Of a stretch of 64,000 bases of DNA, positions 25,294-34,978 are shown piece by piece. The notes below the pieces were generated by a model. The model did not search any database. It was not told the origin of the DNA and saw only the letters and a program-made list of their open reading frames with translations. The stretch covers positions 3,038,001-3,102,000 of the forward strand of contig NC_019964.1 of the NCBI RefSeq assembly GCF_000328525.1, written 5' to 3'. The first letter of the stretch is position 1. Every line of letters starts with the position of its first letter. The translations under genes were made by a program, and so were the position numbers. This DNA comes from Halovivax ruber XH-70. GTDB lineage: Archaea > Halobacteriota > Halobacteria > Halobacteriales > Natrialbaceae.

Positions 25294-26643
25294 TCACTCG
25301 CTCGTCGCCCGCATCGGCTGCACCTCGCGATAGGTCAGCGTTCGCCAGAGCCACTCCAGCGGACCGAAGCGGAAGTATCGGAGCCAGAGCACCGACACCG
25401 GGACCTGAATCGCCCAGATGAGGAGAACGACCCCCAGCAGTTCGACCCGCGACAGGCTGGCGAACAGCCCCAATCCGTGGCCGTAGAAGATCGACGTGGC
25501 GAGCACCGTCTGGAAGATGTAGTTGCTGAAGGCCGTCCGCCCGACCGCGGCGAGTGACTGGGTCACGACACCGTCCGGCCGAAAGCGGCTCCACAGCATC
25601 ACGAGGCCGATGTACGCCCCCGCGAGGCCGAAGCTGCCCCAGTAGTTGAACTGCCGCCAGAAGATGCCGGCGCGGTAGGACCAGTCGGCCGATTCGATGA
25701 ACACGATCCCGGTGAGAACGACGGTGAGGCCGGCGACGCCACCGCCGACGATCAGCCGGCGATACTCCCGAATCGAGCGGTCGTTCGTCAGGAAGCCCCA
25801 CTTGAACAGCGCCATCCCGAGCAGCATCGAACCGCTCACGCGGTAGGCGGAGTAGCCGAGAAAGCCGGTCGTCTGGCGCCGGATCGCCGTCGGGAGCCGA
25901 TGGTCGAACTGTTCGAACCAGCCGCCCCGATAGGCGTCGATCTCGGCCTCCAGGACCGACTTGGCCGGTTGCCACGCCGTCGACGTCGCACCGGGGTCGA
26001 TCGACAGGCCGGCAAGCACCTCCGTGGCCGACGGGATCGCGAGAATGAGAACGCCGGTGATCGCCAGCGTCTTCGCCGGCAGATCCCGCAGGAGCACGAC
26101 GAAGAAGCCACAGACGGCGTAGGCGACGAGGATGTCGCCGTACCACAGCAGGTAGGCGTGAGCCAGCCCGAAGACGAGAAGCCAGCCCGTCCGCCAGTAG
26201 TGCAGTTCGAGTGTCGGCCGCCCACCTCGCTCGTCCGGCCGGGTGAACAGCACGACGCTCGCGCCGAAGAGGAAGGTAAAGAGCGCGAGGAACTTCTGGC
26301 GGAAGAAGACGTCGGAGACGAACCAGGCCCACCAGTTCGCCCCCGAGAAGTCGCCGTAGGCGGTCGGATTCCCCAGCACCGCCTCCGGCATCGCGAACAC
26401 CCAGATGTTGACCATCAGAATGCCCAGCAGCGCGAATCCGCGCAACGCGTCGAGGCCGACGATCCGCTCCGAAGGCGGCGTCGGCCCGCGGTCGGCCGTG
26501 GGGGCGGACGCGGCGTCGTCGGCCGACGCGGGGTCCGCAGCCGAGCCGGAATCGGCGGCCGGACCGGGATCAGCGGCCGTCGTGGGGTCGGCGGCGTCGG
26601 CCCCGGACCCCGTGTCGGACGAGGTGGGTCGCTCACCACTCAT
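25294..26643 (-). CDS. DUF418 family membrane protein
   Basis: A 449-aa protein. An Ala/Asp-rich disordered N-terminus of about 60 residues precedes the DUF418 opening ERIVGLDALRGFALLGILMVNI. After several helices comes the C-terminal DUF418 part (SLAAVGRTAFSNYIFQT, RYFRFGPLEWLWRTLTY). DUF418 proteins are bacterial and archaeal membrane proteins related to acyltransferase-3-like proteins; their role is unknown. The ATG at 26643 gives a start before the disordered tail; upstream codons in frame overlap the protease gene region and look non-coding. It converges on the MFS gene with 6 bp between stops. Confidence 0.8.
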   Translation of the reverse strand: MSGERPTSSDTGSGADAADPTTAADPGPAADSGSAADPASADDAASAPTADRGPTPPSERIVGLDALRGFALLGILMVNIWVFAMPEAVLGNPTAYGDFSGANWWAWFVSDVFFRQKFLALFTFLFGASVVLFTRPDERGGRPTLELHYWRTGWLLVFGLAHAYLLWYGDILVAYAVCGFFVVLLRDLPAKTLAITGVLILAIPSATEVLAGLSIDPGATSTAWQPAKSVLEAEIDAYRGGWFEQFDHRLPTAIRRQTTGFLGYSAYRVSGSMLLGMALFKWGFLTNDRSIREYRRLIVGGGVAGLTVVLTGIVFIESADWSYRAGIFWRQFNYWGSFGLAGAYIGLVMLWSRFRPDGVVTQSLAAVGRTAFSNYIFQTVLATSIFYGHGLGLFASLSRVELLGVVLLIWAIQVPVSVLWLRYFRFGPLEWLWRTLTYREVQPMRATSE

Positions 26644-26764
26644 CGGCCACCCCGCGATGCTGGGCCCGAATCGGGAAACGCACGCTCGCATCACGCCAGG
26701 AACGGGACATCGTCTATGCGCCATCTGGCACGGTCGGTACAAAAAGGAGGGAGGTTCGTCCGCG

Positions 26765-29521
26765 CTACTCGTCCGCTGGCAGCCCAGAAGTGGCCTCACC
26801 CGTCGCAGGCGCGCGCTTGCCGGGTGGCGAGACGCGGAACGTCGGGGACTCCCACGTGTCCCAGTGCTCGGGGTTCTCGGGGTCGCCGAGCGCGCGGAGC
26901 GCCTCGACGGTCAGCGTGTACGTCCCCGGCGGGACCGGCCGTCGGCTGTCGCTCTCCCCGGCCCGTGTCCGACCGTCCCAGACGTACTCGTAGTAGGTCT
27001 CGGGATCGGGACTCCGCGGTGCATACTCCTGTTCGAGAACGGTGAACGACTGGCCGGTCCGTTCGTTGACGGCCGTGAGTCGCAGTTCCTGCGGGTAGTG
27101 GCCGAAGAAGGCCTCGACGGCGGCGACGGCGTCCGGGTCGTCGGGCGACTCCTGGAGGAGTGGCTCCTGCGCGACGAAGTCATCGGCCGCGGCGTAGTAG
27201 CCGAAGAGTGGGAGGTCCTGGTAGTCCCCCTCGTAGCCGCTGTAGGGCACACGGAGCGAGTCGTGGGCCTCGTCGGTCGGCGTGAACGTGACGTAGCCGC
27301 CGTACTGGTGGTTCGGCAGCCCGTACGCCGGTGCCGTAATCGTCAGTTCCACTGCCGCCGACTCGCCGGCGGGCACCGTCACGGTCTCCGGTCCCGACAC
27401 GCTGCTGCCGGACAGATAGAACCCGGGCGAGAAGGTGTTGACGGCAGTGCCGACGGTCCCCGCGTGCCCGAGTTCGTAGGTGACGTCGGTCTCACCGTCG
27501 TTGGTGAGCGTCACCGTCACTTCGGCTGCCGCCCCATCGCCCAGCGAGAGCTGGCCCGGTGCGGCGCGCTGGTCCGCAGTGATCGCGGCGTCGACCTGGA
27601 TCATGCCCGCGCCCTGGCGGAACGAGTGATCGAGGGCGCCGATACCGGGCGCGAGCGACCACGGCTGGGGCTCGGCCACGTTCTGCAGGCGATCGCGGAC
27701 GTCGATGGGATCGAGGTCGGGCTCGGCCTCTAGCAGTAACGCGACGCTTCCCGCCACGTGCGGCGCGGCCATCGACGTCCCCGAGAGCATGCCGTAGCCA
27801 CCGAACTCGAGCGGATAGGTCGACGTGATCAGCCCGCCGGGCGCGGTGACGCTCGGGCCGAAGGCGAGTTCGACGTCCTGGCCGTACGAGGAGAACGACG
27901 AGAGCAGCCCGCCGTTGGGGTTCGGGACGGTGACCGTCTCGTCGGTGAAGTCGAGGGTGACCGTCTCGCCCGATTCCAGCAGGTCGACCAGCGCCGCCCC
28001 GCCGGTGTCGCTGATCCCGGCGCCCCAGACGCCCTCGGCGCCGGCGTTCTGGATCGTCCCGCTGAACAGCCCGGAGACGTTGTTGAAGATGACGACGCCA
28101 GTCGCGCCCGCAGCGACGGCGTTCTCGTACTTCTGGGCGAACGCGCAGTGGCCGCGCTGGATCAGGGCGACGTGGCCCTCGGGAAAGTCGGCGAAGTCGG
28201 CCGCATCACAGCCGAAGTAGCCCGTCTCACCGCCGATCTCGCTCTGGGCCGGCAACGCCAGCGGGGCCGACTCGCCCTCGGTCGGCGGTAGCTCGGCTCC
28301 GGCGAGTTCGAGGTACGGGACCGGGTCGTCGAGCCCGTCGACCGCGAAGCCGTTGGCCGTCAGGTGCGTGTTCTCGGCGCTCGCGACGCTGATCACGTCG
28401 TGGGCGTTCGCCGGCGCACTCATGCTCCAGGCGCCGAGGTCGCCGTCGTTCCCGGCGGAGTTGACGACCACGACGCCCTGCGCGACGAGTTCGTTGCTCG
28501 CCGCCGTCGTCGGGTACGCCTGGCCCCACTGCAGGCTCGCGCCGAGGGACATGTTGATGACGTCCATCCCGTCCGCATAGGCGTCCTCCATCGCGGCGAC
28601 GATGATCTCGGCCGTGCTGGAGCCGGTGTCGAAGATCTTGTACGCGCCGAGGGTCGCGTCCGGTGCGACGCCCGTCACACCGTCCTCGTCGGCCGCGTCG
28701 GCCGCGTCGGCGCCCACGATGCCGCTCACGTGCGTGCCGTGGCCCTGCGGATCCATCGGATCGGGGTCCGGATTCGGCTCGTCCGCCTCCGGATCGCCCG
28801 CGTCGTAGCCCGCGCCGACGTAGTCCCAGCCGTGACTGATCCGCGGGTGGACGTCGCCTGCGGGACCGGTGAGCGTCCGATCACCCTCGCTCTCGGCGGT
28901 GTAGACGACCGACCCGTCGCCGCTGCCGCCGAGGTCCGGGTGATTGTAGTCGATGCCGGTGTCGATCACCGCGACCGAGCGCCCGTCGCCCGTGAACCCG
29001 AGTTCGGACTGGGCGGCGTCGGCGCCGGTCATCGACAGGGCCGTCTCCAGCATGGGCGAGGCGTCTGCTGGGTCCGGACGGTCGACGATCGCAACCGGGT
29101 ACACCGCGGCGACACTGTCGAGCGCGGTCATCGCGACCGCGTCGCCGAACGCGGCGGTCACCGAGAGGCCGTTCCACAGGCGCGTGAAGTCCCGGCGCTC
29201 GGTGACGCCGAGGCCCTCGGCTCGCACGTCGGCGCGGAACCGGGCCCGTTCGTCCGCCTGGGTGCTCGCCGTTCCGCCGCGGACCCGCGGGTCGGCGTCG
29301 AACGCGACGAACCAGCGGTCGCGTACCCACCGACCGGACGCTCCCGCGCGGTCGTCCCACGGCGGTTCACGATCCGGGTCGATCGGGGCGGGGCCCGACG
29401 CGTCGGCCGTTCCGGAGACGGTCCCGAACACCGCTCCGAGGCCCGCGACGCTCGCGAGCTGCATGACGGTTCGGCGGTCGAGGCGATACGTACTGTCGTC
29501 GGCGTCTGTGTTCCGTGTCAT
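26765..29521 (-). CDS. Secreted S8 subtilisin-like serine protease with PA domain
   Basis: A 918-aa exported protease. The N-terminus has a Tat-type signal (LDRRTVMQLASVAGLGAVFG, residues 14-33). A propeptide-like region runs to about 160. The catalytic domain has D187 (AVIDTGIDYNHPDLGG), H261 (QGHGTHVSGIVG), the oxyanion N358 (NSAGND) and S583 (LSGTSMAAPHVAGS). A PA domain is inserted at about 415-525 (ALIQRGHCAFAQKYENAVAAG). The C-terminal 300 residues are beta-sandwich, Fn3/lactocepin-like domains ending in PGTYTLTVEALRALGDPENP. It would degrade extracellular protein in high salt. The start is the ATG at 29521, 10 codons inside the longest frame, because the signal peptide then has normal length. 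Confidence 0.9.
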   Translation of the reverse strand: MTRNTDADDSTYRLDRRTVMQLASVAGLGAVFGTVSGTADASGPAPIDPDREPPWDDRAGASGRWVRDRWFVAFDADPRVRGGTASTQADERARFRADVRAEGLGVTERRDFTRLWNGLSVTAAFGDAVAMTALDSVAAVYPVAIVDRPDPADASPMLETALSMTGADAAQSELGFTGDGRSVAVIDTGIDYNHPDLGGSGDGSVVYTAESEGDRTLTGPAGDVHPRISHGWDYVGAGYDAGDPEADEPNPDPDPMDPQGHGTHVSGIVGADAADAADEDGVTGVAPDATLGAYKIFDTGSSTAEIIVAAMEDAYADGMDVINMSLGASLQWGQAYPTTAASNELVAQGVVVVNSAGNDGDLGAWSMSAPANAHDVISVASAENTHLTANGFAVDGLDDPVPYLELAGAELPPTEGESAPLALPAQSEIGGETGYFGCDAADFADFPEGHVALIQRGHCAFAQKYENAVAAGATGVVIFNNVSGLFSGTIQNAGAEGVWGAGISDTGGAALVDLLESGETVTLDFTDETVTVPNPNGGLLSSFSSYGQDVELAFGPSVTAPGGLITSTYPLEFGGYGMLSGTSMAAPHVAGSVALLLEAEPDLDPIDVRDRLQNVAEPQPWSLAPGIGALDHSFRQGAGMIQVDAAITADQRAAPGQLSLGDGAAAEVTVTLTNDGETDVTYELGHAGTVGTAVNTFSPGFYLSGSSVSGPETVTVPAGESAAVELTITAPAYGLPNHQYGGYVTFTPTDEAHDSLRVPYSGYEGDYQDLPLFGYYAAADDFVAQEPLLQESPDDPDAVAAVEAFFGHYPQELRLTAVNERTGQSFTVLEQEYAPRSPDPETYYEYVWDGRTRAGESDSRRPVPPGTYTLTVEALRALGDPENPEHWDTWESPTFRVSPPGKRAPATGEATSGLPADE

Positions 29522-29785
29522 GGCTCTCAGCCAGGGGGTCACGGCCGGCGACACCGTCGAGTCGATCGATCAGAAGTCCGGACTGGCCGGCTAGCGTGAC
29601 TGTCATTCGTGCCCATACACGGTCACATGAATCCACAGCTCTCTTCTCACGAACTGATACCGATCGGCCGCAAAGTGAAAAACTGGAACGCGCCGAGCGA
29701 TCACTGACGCGTCGCGGTTCGACCGTCCCCGCGTACTCTCGACACCACCCAACAGTTCATACGTCGAGGGCGCCTAGTACGTGGT

Positions 29786-30073
29786 ATGCCCGAAGAAGTG
29801 CTCTTCAAATCCGAGGCCAGTCGTTCCCGGGAAGATATCGCGGCGACACTCCGATCCGTCGCCGACAAACTGGACGCCGGCGAGGCGATCACGCTGAAAG
29901 CGGGAAGCGAGTCGGTCACCATGGACCCGCCCGCACAGCCGACGTTCGAGGTGAAAGCCGAGCGCGAGGGCCCGACGGACGGCTCCGGCGAGTTGAGCGT
30001 CGAGTTCGAACTCGAGTGGCCGGAAGACGGGGCCACCGACGGCGACGGGAACGGTGACCTGCAGATCGAGTGA
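29786..30073 (+). CDS. Amphi-Trp domain protein
   Basis: A 95-aa protein matching the small haloarchaeal amphi-Trp family: EEVLFKSEASRSREDIAATLRSVADKL, a short GEAITLKAGSESVTM strand pair, then an E/W-rich strand FELEWPEDG and an acidic tail. The function of the family is unknown. The ATG lies 265 bp from the divergent protease start. The unrelated downstream CDS begins about 110 nt after the stop. Confidence 0.75.
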   Translation: MPEEVLFKSEASRSREDIAATLRSVADKLDAGEAITLKAGSESVTMDPPAQPTFEVKAEREGPTDGSGELSVEFELEWPEDGATDGDGNGDLQIE

Positions 30074-30186
30074 GGCGATTCACCGCCGGCCCCAGCCGGC
30101 CCTACATCGATGTAGCCGAACAGTTACGGCCGTCGCTCCCGAACGGCGCCCGTGAGCAGCCACGTGTTCGATCGACCGGAGGCACG

Positions 30187-30711
30187 ATGACGAGCGACGA
30201 CGAACCGCTCCCGACCGAGGTGCAGATCGCCGCCCTCGAAGCGCTCCGCGACGAACTCCAGGAGAAGCCACTCAAGGAGACGCGGCTCGCGGATCTCTTC
30301 GTCGAAGTCTCGACGAGCCCGCCGCAACTGTGGAATCGGGCGACGGCGTTTATCACCGTCGAGCCTGTCGAAGATGTCGAAGGCACGAGTGGGCACGGTG
30401 ACGACGCGACCAACGGGGAGTTGGGCGACGAGGAAGCAGGCGGCGATGAGGCAGGCAACGGAGAACAGGGCGACGGGGAGGCAGGCGACGGGGATTCCGA
30501 TCAGGCGACGGCAGTCGTCACGGACGTCTCGAAACTGGCCCGGGGCTGGTGGGCGCCGGAGATCGTCGAGGACTGTGACGCCATGATCACGATCGACGTC
30601 CACGCCGGACTCCCGACGGAGAACTTCGTGAAACTCGCGACGGCGGAGATCGACGAACAGATCGAGGCGATTCGGTCCGGCGAGGACATCGATCAGGGCC
30701 CGCCACTTTGA
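30187..30711 (+). CDS. Acidic hypothetical protein with low-complexity insert
   Basis: A 174-aa protein. A structured N-terminus (VQIAALEALRDELQEKPLKETRLADLFVEVS) is followed by a Gly/Asp/Glu/Ala repeat region of about 45 residues, from roughly GDDATNGEL to DGEAGDGDSD. A C-terminal part ends TAEIDEQIEAIRSGEDIDQG. The frame is open upstream to 30070, but the ATG at 30187 is preferred because the first 39 codons look like intergenic sequence. Family not recognised. Confidence 0.5.
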   Translation: MTSDDEPLPTEVQIAALEALRDELQEKPLKETRLADLFVEVSTSPPQLWNRATAFITVEPVEDVEGTSGHGDDATNGELGDEEAGGDEAGNGEQGDGEAGDGDSDQATAVVTDVSKLARGWWAPEIVEDCDAMITIDVHAGLPTENFVKLATAEIDEQIEAIRSGEDIDQGPPL

Positions 30712-30889
30712 GGCCGGTGCCAAGCGGGTAGAAGTCGGGTGGAACCAGCCTCGACGAATCCGATATCGACAGCGGTGCGTACGCGCTCGGAGTGGCCTAA
30801 ACGGCCGGTTCGGAGTAAACGACGATCGGGACGATCGAAGTAAGGAAAACACTCAATTGTAAGGAAGCCATTGTTACGTAAGAGAAGAG

Positions 30890-31153
30890 ATGATCGCAAA
30901 GGAGGCGCGCGTCACGAGCAAAGGGCAGGTGACGATTCCGAAGGAGATACGGGAGCGACTCGAACTCGACGCGGGAACGGAAGTCGAGTTCGTCCTCGAC
31001 GACGAGGGGCAGATTACCGTCCACCGAAAGCGATCGACGATGGCAGAGCTGCAAGCACTTCGCGACCGACTCGCGGATCACGACGTCGATCTGGACGAGA
31101 TGAGAGCGGCATCGAAACGAGCCTGGGCCGACCAGGCCGGATTCGAGTCGTGA
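30890..31153 (+). CDS. VapB-type antitoxin, AbrB/SpoVT domain
   Basis: An 87-aa protein with the swapped-hairpin AbrB signature ARVTSKGQVTIPKEIRERLELDAGTEVEFVLDDEGQI at residues 6-43 and a helical, acidic C-terminus that would wrap the toxin. The VapC gene follows after 1 nt. AT-rich stretches around 30850-30885 probably hold the promoter; VapB usually represses it together with VapC. Confidence 0.85.
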   Translation: MIAKEARVTSKGQVTIPKEIRERLELDAGTEVEFVLDDEGQITVHRKRSTMAELQALRDRLADHDVDLDEMRAASKRAWADQAGFES

Positions 31154-31154
31154 G

Positions 31155-31574
31155 ATGTACTTCGTAGACTCCTGGGTGTGGCTCGAGTACCTGCTCGACG
31201 GGGAGGCAGCCGATGCCGCCGAAGCGGTGATACGAGACGCGACGACCGAGGCGGGAGGGCTGATCGCGCCGACCGTCGTCGCGGAGGTCCGATATCGAAT
31301 CCGGTGTGTCGAAGGCAGTGATGCCGCGGACGAAGCAGTCCGAATTCTCACGAGTGCAGACGAGATCCAGAGTATGCCGCTCATCGACGAGGTCGCGTCC
31401 GAAGCCGCCGATATCAGGTTCCGGTACTACGATGGAGGCACGTGCGAGCTCTCGTACGCGGACGCGATACACGTCGCGACGGCCAGCCTCCACGACGACT
31501 GTGAGCGCCTCTACAGTGGCGATCCGGACTTCGCCGAGATCGACGAGATCGAGACGATCATCCTCGAACGATAG
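31155..31574 (+). CDS. VapC-type PIN toxin
   Basis: A 139-aa PIN-domain RNase: YFVDSWVWLEYLLDG at the N-terminus (D5), APTVVAEVRYRI with the second acidic site, YADAIHVATAS with D and H, and SGDPDFAEI at the end. It is translationally coupled to the VapB gene. The closest well-known targets of the family are tRNAs or the sarcin-ricin loop; which applies here cannot be told. Confidence 0.85.
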   Translation: MYFVDSWVWLEYLLDGEAADAAEAVIRDATTEAGGLIAPTVVAEVRYRIRCVEGSDAADEAVRILTSADEIQSMPLIDEVASEAADIRFRYYDGGTCELSYADAIHVATASLHDDCERLYSGDPDFAEIDEIETIILER

Positions 31575-31595
31575 ATCGGGTCGTCGGCACCGCCA

Positions 31596-32264
31596 TCAGG
31601 CCGCGTCTCTAACTGTCACCGCGAGACCGCTTCCGACCGGGAGGATGGAGGTGGAAAAGCCCTCGGCTTCGCGAACCGCTTCCAGGTACGCGACGATCCC
31701 GCGGGCGTTCTCGTCGTCGGGGAGGTCGCCGTCGTCCAGCACGTAGTCCAGACTGTCGTGGTAGTCGTGGCCGCCGTAGAGCATATTGTCGGCGATGACG
31801 ACGCCGCCCGGCGCGATCTCGTCGCGGATCAGGTCGAACGCGTCGGCGTAGCGTGATTTCTGGTGGTCGATGAGGGCAACGTCGAACGGCCCCGCGTAAT
31901 CGTGGGCGATCTCCATCGCGTCACCGCGTTCGAACGTGGCGCGATCGGCCAGGCCGGCGCTGGCGAGGAACTCCTCGCCCTTCGCGAGTTCGTCCTCGTC
32001 GATCTCCGTGAGGACGATCCGACCGTCGTCGGCCATCCCCTTCAAAAACCAGTACGCCGAGTAGCCGAAGCCGGATCCGAACTCGAAGATACGCTCGGCC
32101 TGCGTGGCAGCGGCGTAGGACCGAAGGACGCCGCCCGCATCCGGGCCGATGATCGGAAAGTCGTGCTCGTCGGCGAACGCCGCCATCTCCGCGTGCAGGT
32201 CGTCGTGTTCGGGCCCGAGCGCCCGAACGTATCGCTCGGCTTCCTCGTCGATGTAGCTGGGCAT
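31596..32264 (-). CDS. SAM-dependent O-methyltransferase (class I, COMT-like)
   Basis: A 222-aa methyltransferase. Motif I is IFEFGSGFGYSAYWFL, the acidic post-I residue is in VLTEIDEDELAKG, and a divalent-metal site is suggested by DVALIDHQKSRYADAFDLI and VVIADNMLYGG. These match the catechol/caffeoyl-CoA O-methyltransferase family found in many haloarchaea. The ATG at 32264 (MPSYIDEEAERYV) is chosen over a start 24 codons earlier, which would add an unconserved basic stretch. Substrate unknown. It converges on the VapC gene with 21 bp between stops. Confidence 0.8.
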   Translation of the reverse strand: MPSYIDEEAERYVRALGPEHDDLHAEMAAFADEHDFPIIGPDAGGVLRSYAAATQAERIFEFGSGFGYSAYWFLKGMADDGRIVLTEIDEDELAKGEEFLASAGLADRATFERGDAMEIAHDYAGPFDVALIDHQKSRYADAFDLIRDEIAPGGVVIADNMLYGGHDYHDSLDYVLDDGDLPDDENARGIVAYLEAVREAEGFSTSILPVGSGLAVTVRDAA

Positions 32265-32437
32265 GGGCGAAGGGACGGCGGACCGGGGTATAAGCGGTGG
32301 GGCCTCGAGGCCGTAGTGAGACCGTCGACGCGCCATCGACGGCAGGTTCTGGCGGGCACGACGAGGATCCCGCCGGCGCGGTGACCGCCTTTCCGTTCAC
32401 GCAAAGGCGTTTCACGCCGGTCGTGGGAGTCTCTGCC

Positions 32438-33787
32438 ATGACGACGACGCTCGAATTCGCCCGGTTCGTCCGGGAGACCGACTACGAGGACCTCTCGGCG
32501 GACGTCCGCGACGCGTTGAAGCGCCGCGTGCTCGACTCGGTCGGGATCGCGATCGCCGCCGAGACCGACGCATCGACCCGCATTGTCGACCGGACCGTGG
32601 CCGAGCTGGAAGCCGACGGGCCGTGTACCCTCTGGGGGCGCGGCCGCAGGGCCTCGCCGGTCCAGGCGGCGATGCACAACACCGCACTCACCCGGTATCT
32701 CGATTACATGGACTCGTTCCTCGCGCCCGGCGAGACGCCACACCCGAGCGATACGATCGGGGCGGTGATCGCCGCCGCGGAGTACGCGGAGTCCACGGGC
32801 GAAGACCTACTCGCCGGTCTCGCGATCGCCTACGAGATCCAGGGGGAACTCGCCTGGAACGCACCCGTCCGCGACGAAGGGTTCGACCACGTCACGCACA
32901 CGGTGATCGCGGCCGCCGCGGGCGTCGCGAAGGTCCTCGGCCTCGACGAACTGGAGACGCAGAACGCCATCGCCATCGCCGGGACGGCCCACAACGCACT
33001 CCGGGTGACTCGCACCGGCGGCATCAACGAGTGGAAGGGGATCGCCTCGGCGAACGCGGCTCGCAACGCGACGTACGCCGCGATGCTCGCCCGCAACGGG
33101 ATGGACGGACCGCGCGACCTCTTCGAGGGCCAGAAGGGCTGGCAGGACGTCATCTCGGGCCCCTTCGAGGTCGAGCTGACGCCCGGCGAGCGCGTCCACG
33201 ACGTGATGACCAAGCGCTACGTCGCGGAGACCTACGCCCAGTCTGCAGTCGAGGGCGTCGTCGAACTCGCCGAGCGAGAGGACGTCGATCCAGACGACGT
33301 CACCGGGATCAAACTCGAGACGTTCGCCGGCGCGAAGCTCATCATCGGCGGCGGCGAGGGCAACCGGTACGAGGTCGAGAACCGAGCCCAGGCGGACCAC
33401 TCTCTGCCGTACATGCTGGCGGTGGCGCTGATCGATCGAGACCTTTCGCTCACCCAGTACGAGCGCGAACGCATCCTCGCGGCCGACGTCCAGGACCTCC
33501 TCCGGGTCGTAGACGTGACGGCGAACCCCGATCTCACCGAGCGCTTCGAGGCGGGCGAGATGCCCGCGATCGTCGACGTCACGATGGACGACGGCACCAC
33601 CTACCGCGTCGAGAAGGACGCATTTCGGGGCCACCCGACCGACCCGATCGGCTGGAACGGCCTGGAAGAGAAGTTCGACGCCGTGGCGGGCGAGTACCTG
33701 GCGAGCGGGGAACGCGACGAGCTCGTCGAGAGGATCAGAGGTCTGGACGAGCGGAACGTCTCGGAGCTGACGGCGCTGCTCGCCTGA
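32438..33787 (+). CDS. MmgE/PrpD family protein (2-methylcitrate dehydratase-like)
   Basis: A 449-aa protein with the PrpD fold: TTLEFARFVRETDYEDLSADVR at the N-terminus, ALTRYLDYMDSFLAPGETPHPSD, AIAGTAHNALRVTRTGGINEWKG and the C-terminal IADRDLSLTQY-type segment before the small cap domain. PrpD converts 2-methylcitrate to 2-methylaconitate in propionate degradation; relatives include cis-aconitate decarboxylase. No prpC or prpB neighbour is present, so the exact substrate is open. The start at 32438 gives the family's normal length. Confidence 0.85.
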   Translation: MTTTLEFARFVRETDYEDLSADVRDALKRRVLDSVGIAIAAETDASTRIVDRTVAELEADGPCTLWGRGRRASPVQAAMHNTALTRYLDYMDSFLAPGETPHPSDTIGAVIAAAEYAESTGEDLLAGLAIAYEIQGELAWNAPVRDEGFDHVTHTVIAAAAGVAKVLGLDELETQNAIAIAGTAHNALRVTRTGGINEWKGIASANAARNATYAAMLARNGMDGPRDLFEGQKGWQDVISGPFEVELTPGERVHDVMTKRYVAETYAQSAVEGVVELAEREDVDPDDVTGIKLETFAGAKLIIGGGEGNRYEVENRAQADHSLPYMLAVALIDRDLSLTQYERERILAADVQDLLRVVDVTANPDLTERFEAGEMPAIVDVTMDDGTTYRVEKDAFRGHPTDPIGWNGLEEKFDAVAGEYLASGERDELVERIRGLDERNVSELTALLA

Positions 33788-34063
33788 ACGGCGACGTCGA
33801 TCACGTCAAACGGTGCCTGGCGATAGCTGTCGCTCGGAAGTAGTAGAGAGACGGGGTAGGTCCGTCAACCGTAACCGCACGTGGAAACCACGCGGGTCGA
33901 AAGGAGTCGCCAGACCGTGCCGCCTATTGGGGACTTGCGTCCGTCGCTACAAAACCCCTCCGGTACGCAGGGCGGGGTGGCGACCAAGCGAGTCGCGATC
34001 GCCGCCCGCGAGATTGTAAGCGCGTGACAGTTTCATGGCCCTGCTCGTGGTGCGACCGAGCGT

Positions 34064-34927
34064 ATGTCAGACTCGACTGCGAACACAGACGAGATCGACG
34101 ACCGCGCGTTCGACTTCCTGCACGTCAACGAGCGCGAGGACAAGCCAAGAGAGAAAGGTATCACGGAGATTCGCGGCCCGTACTACGACCCGATGGGCCC
34201 ACGGGAGTTGCGCGACATCTTAGAGACGATGGGGCGGTGGGTGGACATATACAAGTTCTCCGGCGGTTCGTTCGCGCTCATGCCCGAGGACGCCGTCCGC
34301 GAGCTGATCGACATCTGTCACGAGTACGACGTGAAGGTCTCGACGGGCGGCTTCGTCGAGAACGTCCTCGTCCGTGACAACGACGAGGTCGAGCGGTACT
34401 TCGAGGAGGCCGAGCGACTCGGGTTCGACATCGTCGAGCTGTCGAGCGGCTTCCTCGCCATCGGCACCAACGACATGGTGCGGATGACGGAACTCGTCGC
34501 CGAGGAGTACGAGATCGAGCCGAAGCCGGAGATCAACGTCCAGTTCGGCGCCGGCGGCGCGACCGATCCCGAGATCTTAGCGGAGCAGGGCCAGCAGGAT
34601 CCCGAGCAGGCCATCGAGGAGGGCCGTCGCCACCTGGAGGCGGGTGCGAACCTCCTGATGGTCGAAGCCGAGGGGATCACCGAGGAGGTCGTCGAGTGGC
34701 GAACCGACGTCGCCTACCGGATCGCGAACGAACTCGGGATCGAGAACCTCGTCTTCGAGGCGCCCGGTCCGGAGATGTTCGAGTGGTACATCAAGAACTT
34801 CGGGCCCGAGATCAACCTGTTCGTCGACAACTCCCAGATCGTCGAACTGGAGTGCATGCGCTCGGGTCTCTGGGGGAAGGCGACCACCTGGGGCCGGACC
34901 GTCACCTGGAAGGGCGATCGCGAATGA
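34064..34927 (+). CDS. comA: Phosphosulfolactate synthase (ComA family)
   Basis: A 287-aa TIM-barrel protein of the ComA family, which adds sulfite to phosphoenolpyruvate giving (2R)-3-phosphosulfolactate, the first step of coenzyme M synthesis in methanogens. Visible family blocks are GRWVDIYKFSGGSFALM, STGGFVENVLVRDNDEVERYFEEAERLGFD, IVELSSGFLAI, EINVQFGAGGAT and VFEAPGPEMFEWYIKNFGPE. Haloarchaea lack methanogenesis but often keep this enzyme, and a role in sulfolactate metabolism is a reasonable guess. Strong conservation along the whole length indicates an intact gene. The 276 bp upstream hold no recognisable gene. Confidence 0.8.
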   Translation: MSDSTANTDEIDDRAFDFLHVNEREDKPREKGITEIRGPYYDPMGPRELRDILETMGRWVDIYKFSGGSFALMPEDAVRELIDICHEYDVKVSTGGFVENVLVRDNDEVERYFEEAERLGFDIVELSSGFLAIGTNDMVRMTELVAEEYEIEPKPEINVQFGAGGATDPEILAEQGQQDPEQAIEEGRRHLEAGANLLMVEAEGITEEVVEWRTDVAYRIANELGIENLVFEAPGPEMFEWYIKNFGPEINLFVDNSQIVELECMRSGLWGKATTWGRTVTWKGDRE

Positions 34928-34978
34928 GACGCGTCTCGGCAGAAGTTTGGTCACTCAAATCTACTGAACCCCGTTCGG

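Noticed and set aside
28364..29599. A 411-codon plus-strand frame opposite the subtilase
   Set aside because: Antisense shadow; the minus strand has the whole Asp-His-Ser triad and a Tat-type signal.
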